Assembly (NCBI GenBank): GCA_016935955.1
Contig: JAFGPY010000102.1
Location: forward strand, 1 to 24,744
Direction: 5' to 3'
Source: Planctomycetota bacterium
Lineage (GTDB): Bacteria > Planctomycetota > Phycisphaerae > FEN-1346 > JAACEH01
DNA length: 24,744 nt
This document shows, piece after piece, positions 16,699-24,001 of the stretch (position 1 is the stretch's first letter; each line of letters starts with the position of its first letter). Both the position numbers and the translations under genes were made by a program. A model generated the notes under the pieces. The model did no database searches. It was not told the origin of the DNA and saw only the letters and a list, made by a program, of their open reading frames with translations.

Positions 16699-17943
16699 TC
16701 AGCGGTCCAGTTCCGCAGCGATGATGTTCAGGCTCGACAACACACTGACAACGTCCGACAGCAGCCGCCCCTCGACCAGCTTGGGGAACATGGCGTAATG
16801 GATGAACGAAGGCGGCCGCACGCGAACGCGGTACGGGAACTTGGTCCCGTCGCTCACAAGATAGAATCCGAGTTCCCCCATGGCCGTTTCGTTGGCGGCA
16901 TAGACTTCGCCGACCGGTGGCGCGCCTCCCGAAGCGGGCATAATCAATTCGAAATGATGGATCATCTGCTCCATCTTGGCATGGACATCGGCCTTGGGCG
17001 GCAGGGTCACCTTGTGAGCCGGGTCAACGTTGACCTGTCCGGTTTCGGGCAACCGCTTGATAGCCTGCTGCAGAATGCGGGCGCTTTGGCGCATCTCCTC
17101 GACGCGGACGAGGTACCTGGCGTAGCAGTCGCCCTCGGCACAGGTGGGAATCTCGAAATCGAAGGTCTCGTAGCCCAGGTACGGTTGGTCGCGGCGCAGG
17201 TCGCGGCACACGCCGCTGGCCCGGGCGTTGGGACCGGTGATGCCGTAATCGGTGACGTCCTCGGGCGTAATCACACCGATGCCCTGCATCCGCGACCGCC
17301 AGATCGGGTTGGTGCAGAGGATATTCTCGATGTCGTCCAGTTCGCCGGGCGTGCGATCGGCCACATAGCGGACGCGGTCCTTGAAGTCGGGCGGGACGTC
17401 CCACATCAGCCCGCCTGTGCGCGTGTAGGCGGTCATGTAGCGCGAGCCGGTGACGAATTCGAAGACGTCGTAGCATTCCTCGCGACCGATAAAGCTCCAG
17501 AGAAAGGGCGTGACACTGCCGAGGTCGAGGGCCGGCGTGCCAAGGAAGAAACTGTGATCCTGGAGCCGCGCGACCTCGGCCAGAATGAGCCGCACAAGCT
17601 GCGTGTACTCGGTGCATTCGATACCGTAAAGCTTCTCGACGGCCATGTGGTAGGCCAGGTCGTTGGCGAACGGCGACATGTAGTTCATGCGGTCGACGAC
17701 TGTGACGTACTGGTTGTAGGTGTGGTGCTCGCCGAGTTTCTCGAATCCCGAGTGCAGATAACCGATGTAGGGCGTGCAGCTGACGATGCGTTCGCCATCC
17801 AGTTCCAGGAGCAGGCGGAACGTGCCGTGCGTGGCCGGGTGCTGCGGGCCGAAGTTCAGCACCATGCGGTCGCCGCCGACATAGCCGGTCGGGCCTTGCT
17901 CTCGGATGTCACTTGAAAATGTCGTCGGCTGCCTGTCGCTCAT
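16699..17943 (-). CDS. nuoD: NADH-quinone oxidoreductase subunit D (49 kDa, quinone site)
   Basis: A 414-residue subunit, related to the large subunit of NiFe hydrogenases, that forms the quinone-binding cavity with NuoB and NuoH. Motifs are LNFGPQHPATHGTFRLLLEL (29-48), YIGYLHSGFEKLGEH, NYMSPFANDLAYHMAVEK and the C-terminal FPYRVRVRPPSFIHYAMF, ending SLNIIAAELDR. The YLHSG element usually reads YLHRG. The hydrogenase cysteines are absent, as expected for complex I. The ATG at 17943 was chosen because conserved sequence starts soon after it; the longer frame to 18090 would overlap nuoC. It is separate from NuoC, unlike the fused E. coli protein. Confidence 0.97.
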   Translation of the reverse strand: MSDRQPTTFSSDIREQGPTGYVGGDRMVLNFGPQHPATHGTFRLLLELDGERIVSCTPYIGYLHSGFEKLGEHHTYNQYVTVVDRMNYMSPFANDLAYHMAVEKLYGIECTEYTQLVRLILAEVARLQDHSFFLGTPALDLGSVTPFLWSFIGREECYDVFEFVTGSRYMTAYTRTGGLMWDVPPDFKDRVRYVADRTPGELDDIENILCTNPIWRSRMQGIGVITPEDVTDYGITGPNARASGVCRDLRRDQPYLGYETFDFEIPTCAEGDCYARYLVRVEEMRQSARILQQAIKRLPETGQVNVDPAHKVTLPPKADVHAKMEQMIHHFELIMPASGGAPPVGEVYAANETAMGELGFYLVSDGTKFPYRVRVRPPSFIHYAMFPKLVEGRLLSDVVSVLSSLNIIAAELDR

Positions 17944-17957
17944 CGCCACGTGCGGTT

Positions 17958-18515
17958 CTAAGTCGCCTCCTGTCTGCGGCTGCGTGCGGCCTGCGGGAAA
18001 TCGTCGGCCACGACCGCGAAGTCGTCCCTCTCGCCGAGGCCCCGCAACGGATAGTCCTTGCGCAGCGGAAAATGCTCGAACTCCTCCCACATGAGAATCC
18101 GCCGCAGGTCCGGGTGGCCCTCAAAACGGATGCCGAACATGTCGTAGACTTCTCGCTCGGTCCAGTTGGCCAGACTCCACAGGCCAACCGCCGAGGGACA
18201 TGTCGGATCGTCTTCGGGCACCGGCGCCTTGATACGAATGCGATCTTCACTATTGGGACTGAGCAGGTGATAGACAACGGCGAACCGTTCGGAGAACTCT
18301 CGCTTCGGATGGTCCCTGTAGTCCACGCCGGCAATGTCGATCGGGAACGTGAATTCCAGGCCCTGCGTGTCGCGAAGGAAAGCCAGCACACCGAGCACGC
18401 TCTCGCGAGATACGATGAGCGTCAGTTCGCCGCGAAAAAACGCCGATCCGCGCAGGGCATCGGCGAATCGCTCTCGCGTCTGTTGCAGGATGTCGTTGGC
18501 TCGCTGCTGGTTCAT
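17958..18515 (-). CDS. nuoC: NADH-quinone oxidoreductase subunit C (30 kDa)
   Basis: A 185-residue peripheral subunit that packs against NuoD. The family signature is complete: NWTEREVYDMFGIRFEGHPD (117-136), followed by LRRIL and HFPLRKDYPLRG. The N-terminal part (VLAFLRDTQGLEFTFPIDIA) matches the usual fold. GGGAG lies about ten bases before the ATG. It sits 25 bases after nuoB and 14 bases before nuoD. Confidence 0.96.
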   Translation of the reverse strand: MNQQRANDILQQTRERFADALRGSAFFRGELTLIVSRESVLGVLAFLRDTQGLEFTFPIDIAGVDYRDHPKREFSERFAVVYHLLSPNSEDRIRIKAPVPEDDPTCPSAVGLWSLANWTEREVYDMFGIRFEGHPDLRRILMWEEFEHFPLRKDYPLRGLGERDDFAVVADDFPQAARSRRQEAT

Positions 18516-18540
18516 GCTGCGGTCGCTCCCGCACGTCCGG

Positions 18541-19044
18541 CTACTCGGTCGACGCCCCCGTGGCGCCGCGATAGTCGCTGAGCTTCTCCCTGGCCACCAG
18601 TTCCTTGACGCGCAAGATGGCCTCGATCAGGGCCTCCGGGCGCGGCGGGCACCCGGGCACGTAGACGTCCACGGGAATGAACTGGTCCACGCCCTGGACG
18701 ACGGCGTAGGTGTCAAACTCGCCGCCGGTCGAGGCGCAGGCGCCCATGGCGATGACCCACTTGGGCTCGGGCATCTGGCGGTAGATCGTCTCGAGGACGG
18801 GCATCATCTTGGCGGAGATGCGGCCGGCGACGATCAGCAGATCGCTTTGCCGCGGGCTGAAGCGGACGACCTCGCTGCCGAAACGGGCCATGTCGTAGCG
18901 AGCGACCATGGCGCCCATCAACTCGATGGCGCAGCAGGCCGTGCCGAAAGCCATCGGCCAAAGGCTATTGCCGCGAGCCCAGTTGACGAACGTTTCGGCC
19001 CGCGTGGTCAGCCAAGCCGGTCCGCCTCGGGATTCGAGTCCCAC
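18541..19044 (-). CDS. nuoB: NADH-quinone oxidoreductase subunit B (N2 cluster)
   Basis: A 167-residue subunit carrying the terminal [4Fe-4S] cluster N2 that reduces quinone. The tandem cysteines are in [11 protein letters not shown], with the other ligands in MGACASTGG and [26 protein letters not shown] is the conserved stretch between them. The start is a GTG at 19044 inside the nuoA reading frame, giving a 37-base overlap. AAGGAG seven bases upstream supports it and there is no later start before the conserved region. Confidence 0.97.
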   Translation of the reverse strand: MGLESRGGPAWLTTRAETFVNWARGNSLWPMAFGTACCAIELMGAMVARYDMARFGSEVVRFSPRQSDLLIVAGRISAKMMPVLETIYRQMPEPKWVIAMGACASTGGEFDTYAVVQGVDQFIPVDVYVPGCPPRPEALIEAILRVKELVAREKLSDYRGATGASTE

Positions 19045-19415
19045 TCGTACGCTCCTTCACGCCAGCCGTAGAAATAGCCGGCTAGCAACACGATAAAGAA
19101 GAAGAACATCTCCAGCAGGATGAAGCTGCCCAGTTCGAGACTCCTGCCATAGATGAGCGCCCACGGAAACAGGAACGTGACCTCGACATCGAAGGCCAGG
19201 AAGATGATGGCCATCAGGAAATACTCAATCGAGAGCCGCAGGCGCCCGCCGCCGAGAGACGGCATGCCGGACTCGTAGGGCTGGCTCTTGACGCGGTCGC
19301 GCTTCACGGGGCCGAACAGGTGCGACAGGAGAATGATCGAGAAGGCCATGCCGACCGCCAGAACGGTCAGGACAAGCACCGGAAGATAAGCCGAGAGGTC
19401 AACATCGTTGGTCAT
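19008..19415 (-). CDS. nuoA: NADH-quinone oxidoreductase subunit A
   Basis: A 135-residue, three-helix membrane subunit of the quinone/E-channel region. It shows [30 protein letters not shown] and FLFPWA, the family core, with the acidic residues of helix 2 in place. In this lineage the usual cysteine of YECG is serine (YESG). The ATG at 19415 lies 44 bases after the stop of the small zinc-ribbon gene; the longer frame to 19574 would run through that gene. NuoA opens the complex I gene order, which is standard up to nuoK. Confidence 0.96.
   Translation of the reverse strand: MTNDVDLSAYLPVLVLTVLAVGMAFSIILLSHLFGPVKRDRVKSQPYESGMPSLGGGRLRLSIEYFLMAIIFLAFDVEVTFLFPWALIYGRSLELGSFILLEMFFFFIVLLAGYFYGWREGAYEWDSNPEADRLG
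19052..19057 (-). promoter_or_regulatory. Ribosome binding site deciding the nuoB start
   Basis: AAGGAG lies seven bases ahead of the GTG at 19044 and is embedded in nuoA codons. It supports the 37-base nuoA/nuoB overlap. Confidence 0.7.
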
Positions 19416-19459
19416 GGAACTGGGCAGTCCTCTGACATCGAGTTGCCGGGACGCGAACG

Positions 19460-19648
19460 CTACGGATTGGTCATCACTTGCAGGCCCAGGTCCATCTGCG
19501 CTTTGCAGTTGGGACACTGCAAAAGCAACTGGAGTCTGCCGGGGTCGCTCGCCTTCTTGAAGAAGACATGCCACCCGCTGTCATGGCTGCAGCTCGGGCA
19601 CGCGTGCCAGAGGCCGTCCACCGGAACCTTGTGTTTTTCGATCGTCAT
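19460..19648 (-). CDS. Small zinc-ribbon protein preceding nuoA
   Basis: A 62-residue protein with two CxxC pairs, CPSC (Cys17, Cys20) and CPNC (Cys45, Cys48), 24 residues apart, typical of a single zinc ribbon. It has no membrane segment or signal peptide. GGAGG lies six bases before its ATG and the gene ends 44 bases before nuoA, so it is probably the first gene of the nuo transcript. I do not recognise the family. A role in assembly or regulation is possible but unsupported. Confidence 0.7.
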   Translation of the reverse strand: MTIEKHKVPVDGLWHACPSCSHDSGWHVFFKKASDPGRLQLLLQCPNCKAQMDLGLQVMTNP

Positions 19649-19784
19649 GGTCGCCCTCCGTCGTTCGACGCGAAAGTGAGGATAGTCGCATTGGGCTTCG
19701 GTGCTGAGTTGACTTGCAGCGTACCCTCATCGCCGCCAAAACTCAAGGGCTTTACGACCGCACACGCCCCTGCACGGCAAGCGC

Positions 19785-19822
19785 AACGAAACGGCGCTGC
19801 AACGGATCTCGTCGCAGCGCCG
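19785..19822 (-). terminator. Hairpin terminator of the transaldolase-family gene
   Basis: On the - strand a perfect 9-bp stem (CGGCGCTGC with its complement; arms at 19814-19822 and 19792-19800) has a 13-base loop. TTTCGTT follows, starting about 25 bases after the stop codon. The T run is short, so strength is uncertain. The remaining roughly 135 bases up to the zinc-ribbon gene should hold the nuo promoter, but I see no convincing sigma-70 match. Confidence 0.6.
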
Positions 19823-19846
19823 CGGCTTGCTCCACTGAAGGCGCGA

Positions 19847-21043
19847 TCAGCCTTTCATCATCTGGCCGATGTAGGCCTCCATCTCGTCCGTTGCTTCGGC
19901 GAACTGGGTGCCTGTGGCGACGACCGGCGGATAGCTGATCCACTCGGCCGGCTTCAGCCCGTCCTCGTTGTAAGCCTGCTGGAAGTACTTGGTCTTAAGC
20001 AGTTCGTCGATCACGTTCTGCGGCACAGCATCGTCGATGTGCGGTCGCAACTCGCCCGCGTCGTAACCGGCCAACAGCCCCTCGAAGACGTTCGGGAAGA
20101 CGGTCAGGACAACGTTGCCGCCGGCCAGGTGCTCCAGGTGCCAGACCTTCTCGCGGCCGGCCACCTTCGGCCCGGTGCGCATCGAGGCGGCCAGCATCTT
20201 ACTCTCGTAGCCGCGTTCCTTGAACAGGCGCACGGCCTTCTTGAAGACGGCCAGGCCGGCGAGCCGCTTCTTCTCGGCCGTCAGTTCGATACCCGCGGCC
20301 TTACACTGGTTGGCGAATTCCGCGTGGTCCTCCAGGCGGCCAAGCATCATCGTCACGACGCTGCGCCACTTCGACAGGTCCACGTTGCTGGCCCGGGCCC
20401 GCTTCAGGCCGCGAAGCACGGCTTCGGCCACGCCGGTGAGCTGGCTCAGGGCGAAGGTCAGCGTGGCATTGGTCGGAATGCCGCGGGCGGTCATCTCTTC
20501 AATGGCATCGACCCCTTCCTTCGTGCCGGGCATCTTGATCATGACATTCGGGAATTCCTTGTTCAGGGCGATGCCCTGCTCGACCATCTTGGCCGTGTCG
20601 GTCAGAATACGCGGATCGACCTGGCCGCTGACGTAGCCCATCTTGAAGTTGGACTTCTTGAAGACGGGCAGGAAGGCCTCGGCCCCGGCTTTGACGACGG
20701 CACGGTAGGTGTGCCAGAAGAGTTCCTTCTGCGTCATCTTGGGATTCTTCTTGTGTTCGGCCTTGATCCAGGCGTCCCACCGCGGACGATCCTTCTGGAT
20801 GGCCTGCCACGACAGCGGCGGATTCGTGGTGCAGCCGACGAAGACGCTCTTCTCGGGCGTCTTCTCACAGTACAGCCGCTCCAACTGGGTGCGCAGCCGC
20901 TCCTTGCTGCAATCGCAGGCCTGGCCGACGACCTCGTCCACCCAAGGCTTGAAGATCAGGGGTGAACTGTCCCACCAGATTTCAATGCCGCCACCCGTCG
21001 CGGCCAATTCCTCGATGACGCTCGCAGGCACCTTGTCAGCCAC
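19847..21043 (-). CDS. Transaldolase-family Schiff-base aldolase (398 residues) with Gln at the catalytic Glu position
   Basis: A TIM-barrel class I aldolase of the transaldolase family, longer than E. coli TalB (317). Elements are WWDSSPL (23-29, active-site Asp25), GCTTNPPL (70-77), the Schiff-base lysine Lys170 in VMIKMPGTKEG, NATLTFALSQ (192-201) and SKMLAASMR (281-289). In transaldolases the segment after strand 3 reads STEVD, with Glu96 of TalB. Here it reads SGQVD with Gln141 (codon CAG, 20621-20623), the residue used by fructose-6-phosphate aldolase. It may be a transaldolase, a fructose-6-phosphate-type aldolase or another sugar-phosphate lyase. The GTG start at 21043 has AAGGAG eight bases upstream. 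The gene appears monocistronic, with a promoter and a terminator. Confidence 0.88.
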   Translation of the reverse strand: MADKVPASVIEELAATGGGIEIWWDSSPLIFKPWVDEVVGQACDCSKERLRTQLERLYCEKTPEKSVFVGCTTNPPLSWQAIQKDRPRWDAWIKAEHKKNPKMTQKELFWHTYRAVVKAGAEAFLPVFKKSNFKMGYVSGQVDPRILTDTAKMVEQGIALNKEFPNVMIKMPGTKEGVDAIEEMTARGIPTNATLTFALSQLTGVAEAVLRGLKRARASNVDLSKWRSVVTMMLGRLEDHAEFANQCKAAGIELTAEKKRLAGLAVFKKAVRLFKERGYESKMLAASMRTGPKVAGREKVWHLEHLAGGNVVLTVFPNVFEGLLAGYDAGELRPHIDDAVPQNVIDELLKTKYFQQAYNEDGLKPAEWISYPPVVATGTQFAEATDEMEAYIGQMMKG

Positions 21044-21051
21044 TTTGCAGT

Positions 21052-21057
21052 CTCCTT
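21052..21057 (-). promoter_or_regulatory. Ribosome binding site of the transaldolase-family gene
   Basis: AAGGAG lies eight bases ahead of the GTG at 21043. It rules out the 110-residue longer frame, whose extension runs into the upstream zinc-ribbon gene. Confidence 0.75.
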
Positions 21058-21130
21058 CCCGAACAGGTCCAACGAAATCTTCGACGATCACACGAAACCG
21101 CGGCCTTGCGGCCCCGGGCGTGAACAGGGA

Positions 21131-21158
21131 ATTGTACAGCACCGGCAAGGATTTACAA
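21131..21158 (-). promoter_or_regulatory. Promoter of the transaldolase-family gene
   Basis: On the - strand TTGTAA (21153-21158) and TACAAT (21131-21136) are 16 bases apart, in the 157-base gap upstream of the gene. This would give a leader of about 80 bases. It is the best sigma-70-like match in the window, but was judged by eye. Confidence 0.55.
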
Positions 21159-21200
21159 GGCCTCTTCAGGACCGTTTGCCGCGCGGCCCGCGGCGGATGG

Positions 21201-22085
21201 CTAGAGCAGGCTGTCCAGCAGATTCCACACAACCAACACCAGGGAAATGGCCGACGCTCCGCCGACAAGGAGCGACACGGGATTGGCCATGGCCAGGAAG
21301 GCCAGCATCGGGCTGCGGCCGTAGGTCTCCAGGCCGAACACCAGCATGGCGACGTAGCCCCAGCGGACGGCAAGAGCGATGCCCAGGAGCAGAGCCAGCA
21401 CCGTCAGGGCCGCGCCGGCCAGGGAGAGATCGATCCCGATCTTCCATCCCGCCACGGCAATTATCGTCGCCACAACAATCATTGCGACAGGAGCAATCAG
21501 AGGCAGGTAGACGATCGACGCGAAATACATGATCCGCACAGCTCCGCGATCGGTGTTGCGGCGTCCGGCCAGACGAAGCAGCATGCGAAACCACAGATGG
21601 CTGGAGAGATGGGCCATGGCGGCAATGATGATGCTCCCAACGAGGGGACAGCAGAACACTCCCGACAGGAGGTCGTGGGGGAAAACCATCACACGCAACA
21701 GTGGCACAACGGTGACGATCGCGGCCACCAGGATGAACCAGAAGAAGAAACTGTGCTCGGGTGCGATACGCAGATAGTGTTGCGGCCCCTTGAACTGCCG
21801 CACGTAGACGCCGGGCCGCAGCAGCACGCCCTTGATGACGTTGCGGAGCGGTCCGAGGTCGTATCCCGCGAGATGCCTGGCTCGCAGGTCGTCGAAGTCG
21901 ATCGGATGGCCGCACTCGGGACACTGCGTCAGGCCCGAGCCCTCGACGCCGCGCAGCAGGTACTCGCAGTTGGGACAATACAGGCCTTGCTGATCGCACA
22001 TTTGGCGAACAACGTCGGGACAGGAGCCCGGCTCACCGGTCCAGTCGTGCGGATCGTGAGGTGTGTGGTCACCCAGATACGGCAC
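21201..22085 (-). CDS. Zinc-ribbon multi-pass membrane protein, paralog 1
   Basis: A 294-residue protein with an N-terminal zinc ribbon (Cys37, 40, 55, 58: CPNC and CPEC) followed by PIDFDDLRA and about five or six membrane helices. The segment GAVRIMYFASIVYLPL lies at the start of a helix and matches similar segments in the two neighbouring genes, which makes the three paralogs. This region recalls bacterial Yip1-domain proteins, an inference only. The start is a GTG at 22085 with GGAGG seven bases upstream, 22 bases after the stop of paralog 2. The ribbon faces the cytoplasm if the N-terminus is inside. Function is unknown. Confidence 0.75.
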   Translation of the reverse strand: MPYLGDHTPHDPHDWTGEPGSCPDVVRQMCDQQGLYCPNCEYLLRGVEGSGLTQCPECGHPIDFDDLRARHLAGYDLGPLRNVIKGVLLRPGVYVRQFKGPQHYLRIAPEHSFFFWFILVAAIVTVVPLLRVMVFPHDLLSGVFCCPLVGSIIIAAMAHLSSHLWFRMLLRLAGRRNTDRGAVRIMYFASIVYLPLIAPVAMIVVATIIAVAGWKIGIDLSLAGAALTVLALLLGIALAVRWGYVAMLVFGLETYGRSPMLAFLAMANPVSLLVGGASAISLVLVVWNLLDSLL

Positions 22086-22107
22086 GGTTGTCCTCCGCGA
22101 AGCCCAA

Positions 22108-22968
22108 TCACAACGATTCGGGGACGGAGGTGATTATCACCACCAGGCCCCAACCGACGAGAATCACCAACGCCAGAAAGCATCCCGGGTTGAAGACCAC
22201 CAGACCGCGGACAGCATTGCCGCCCGTGCGGTAGTATCCCTCGGACATGAACAGCGTGTAGACGTGCCTAGACCAGTCCAGCCAGAGGGCCACGTTGATG
22301 AATGCCGCCGAGAGCCCGACAGTAAGAGCCATCGTGATAACCGCGTTGCTGCGGGAGCCAACGAGGACGACGATGCCCATCGTGACGACGCAGAGGGCCA
22401 AGTTCACGGTCATGGGCACGAACTGCGTATTGGCGACGTACAGAATGCGTCCCGCTGCGGCCCGGGCATCCGGGTGGTGAGCCATGTCCAGGAGCAGACG
22501 AAGCCAGACTCGCTCGCCGGCGTGGACAATGCCCATCACCGCGAGGCACGCGGCCACGAGACCGCAGAGAAGGATGCCTCTGATACCGGAAAGCCAAGCC
22601 ACCATGCCGGTCCAGAGCAGCATGGCCACAAAGGCGAGGAGCAGGACGACCGTGTACCTGGGTTGAACCTCGGGCAGACGGATGAAGTAGTGGCGACGGC
22701 GGACCTCGTTGTGGAACTTCCGCCGCAGGAGGAACAGCTTCCACACGAGTTGCCACCACGTGAAGCCGCTGAGGTCGAGGCCAGTCCGGACCATCGTCCG
22801 CAGGGCGTCGAAGTCGAGCGGCTCGCCGCACTCGGGACAGCAGTCGAGGCCGGCCTGCTCGGTGCCCGTGAGGTTGTAGAGGCACTTGGGACAGAACAGG
22901 TCCGGGGCCGCGCCATCACGCGAACCGCTCTCAGCAGTCGAATCCCGCTCCGGCACGGGCTGTTCCAT
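22108..22968 (-). CDS. Zinc-ribbon multi-pass membrane protein, paralog 2
   Basis: A 286-residue membrane protein. The ribbon is CPKC (Cys26, 29) and CPEC (Cys44, 47), with LYNLTG between and PLDFDALR after it. A basic, aromatic stretch (KLFLLRRKFHNEVRRRHYF) precedes the membrane part. About five helices follow, with HHPDARAAAGRILYVANTQF shared in pattern with paralog 3. The ATG at 22968 has GAGAGG close upstream. The 109-base gap to paralog 3 shows no clear terminator. It is probably co-transcribed with paralog 1. Function is unknown. Confidence 0.75.
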   Translation of the reverse strand: MEQPVPERDSTAESGSRDGAAPDLFCPKCLYNLTGTEQAGLDCCPECGEPLDFDALRTMVRTGLDLSGFTWWQLVWKLFLLRRKFHNEVRRRHYFIRLPEVQPRYTVVLLLAFVAMLLWTGMVAWLSGIRGILLCGLVAACLAVMGIVHAGERVWLRLLLDMAHHPDARAAAGRILYVANTQFVPMTVNLALCVVTMGIVVLVGSRSNAVITMALTVGLSAAFINVALWLDWSRHVYTLFMSEGYYRTGGNAVRGLVVFNPGCFLALVILVGWGLVVIITSVPESL

Positions 22969-23077
22969 AGGCCTCTCGTCAGAACCTCACCAACAGTCTA
23001 GGGGTTGTCATAGTCATCGTCACACCCAATCTGCCGGCCGGCCAGCCAAGCACGTCCCGCTTCGGTTGACCGGCGAC

Positions 23078-23947
23078 CTATCGGAAACCTGCCAGCGCCA
23101 AAGCAAATATCAGCAGCATGAGAGGCAGCATGACCAGCAGCGCCGACGGATTCAGGTGGGCGAGCAGACGTGAGAACCGATCCACCTCGAAGTAACGGGT
23201 CTCAAGGGCCCAGGCCCACCTGTAAATCTGAAACCAAATGGTGCAGTTATTCAGATGCAGAATACCGGCGACAAAGACGGCGAACGTCGCGATAACCTGG
23301 CTGGCGGTATTGTCGCCCACAATGCCGACAGCCATTCCGGTAGCAAACAGCACGGACGCAACCGCCATCAGCAGATACTGCGTCGCCGCCAGCAGCATGA
23401 TTCTGCGGGTCGCCTCTTGAGCATCGGGATGGTTGACACGATTGAGCAGCCAACGGCTCCATTGGCCCATAATCGCGTGGGATGCGACAAGGCCGATGGG
23501 ATAACCGATCGTCATGACCGACACGATAACGGCTGCGCCGATGTCGAACGCCGCAATACCCACCGAAACAGCGGCCGCGAGGCCAAACAGGACCGCCACA
23601 ACGAGCAGGTAGCTGCGGTCCATGCCGGGCACGCGTACCGAGTAGTACGACGGCCTGCGTAATTCCCGGTACCAGCGTCGCGATGGGATGAAGTGGCGAA
23701 CCACTTGCCAGTACGTGTGACTGCTCATGTCAAGGCACAGCCGCATCTTTCCGCGGAGAGTGTCGAACGGCACAACCTTGCCGCACTCCGGACATTCGCG
23801 CATCCCCATCTCTTCAAGACCCGTCAGGTTGTAGGCGCACCAGGGGCAATAGAGCGTCGGGCCGCCCTGCTCCGCCTGCTGCCGCTCACCAACAGGCGTG
23901 CTTGCATCTATGGAACAACCCTGGCTGTCGCCGTGCAGAGAAGCCAC
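23078..23947 (-). CDS. Zinc-ribbon multi-pass membrane protein, paralog 3
   Basis: A 289-residue membrane protein with the same plan: CPWC (Cys34, 37), CPEC (Cys52, 55), VVPFDTLRG, then HFIPSRRWYRELRRPSYYSV before about five membrane helices. NHPDAQEATRRIMLLAATQY is the motif shared with paralog 2. The GTG at 23947 was chosen because GGGAG lies eight bases upstream. The frame could extend to a TTG at 23995, which has no ribosome site. It lies 54 bases after the cytidine deaminase stop. Function is unknown. Confidence 0.72.
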   Translation of the reverse strand: MASLHGDSQGCSIDASTPVGERQQAEQGGPTLYCPWCAYNLTGLEEMGMRECPECGKVVPFDTLRGKMRLCLDMSSHTYWQVVRHFIPSRRWYRELRRPSYYSVRVPGMDRSYLLVVAVLFGLAAAVSVGIAAFDIGAAVIVSVMTIGYPIGLVASHAIMGQWSRWLLNRVNHPDAQEATRRIMLLAATQYLLMAVASVLFATGMAVGIVGDNTASQVIATFAVFVAGILHLNNCTIWFQIYRWAWALETRYFEVDRFSRLLAHLNPSALLVMLPLMLLIFALALAGFR

Positions 23948-24001
23948 TTGCTGTTCTCCCGAGCCAGAAGGACTGCTCCCTTCGGAACGGCACAATACGT
24001 G

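Noticed and set aside
21175..21196. Short palindrome GCCGCG/CGCGGC after zinc-ribbon paralog 1
   Set aside because: The 6-bp stem has no T run after it, so it is too weak to call as a terminator.
19847..21373. A 508-residue version of the transaldolase-family protein
   Set aside because: The first 110 residues overlap the upstream gene's end and its promoter region and have no homology. A GTG with AAGGAG upstream at 21043 is a better start.
21166..21999. A 277-codon frame on the - strand overlapping zinc-ribbon paralog 1
   Set aside because: It is in a different frame of the same strand, with arginine-rich low-complexity sequence. The other frame has the zinc ribbon, helices and a strong ribosome site.
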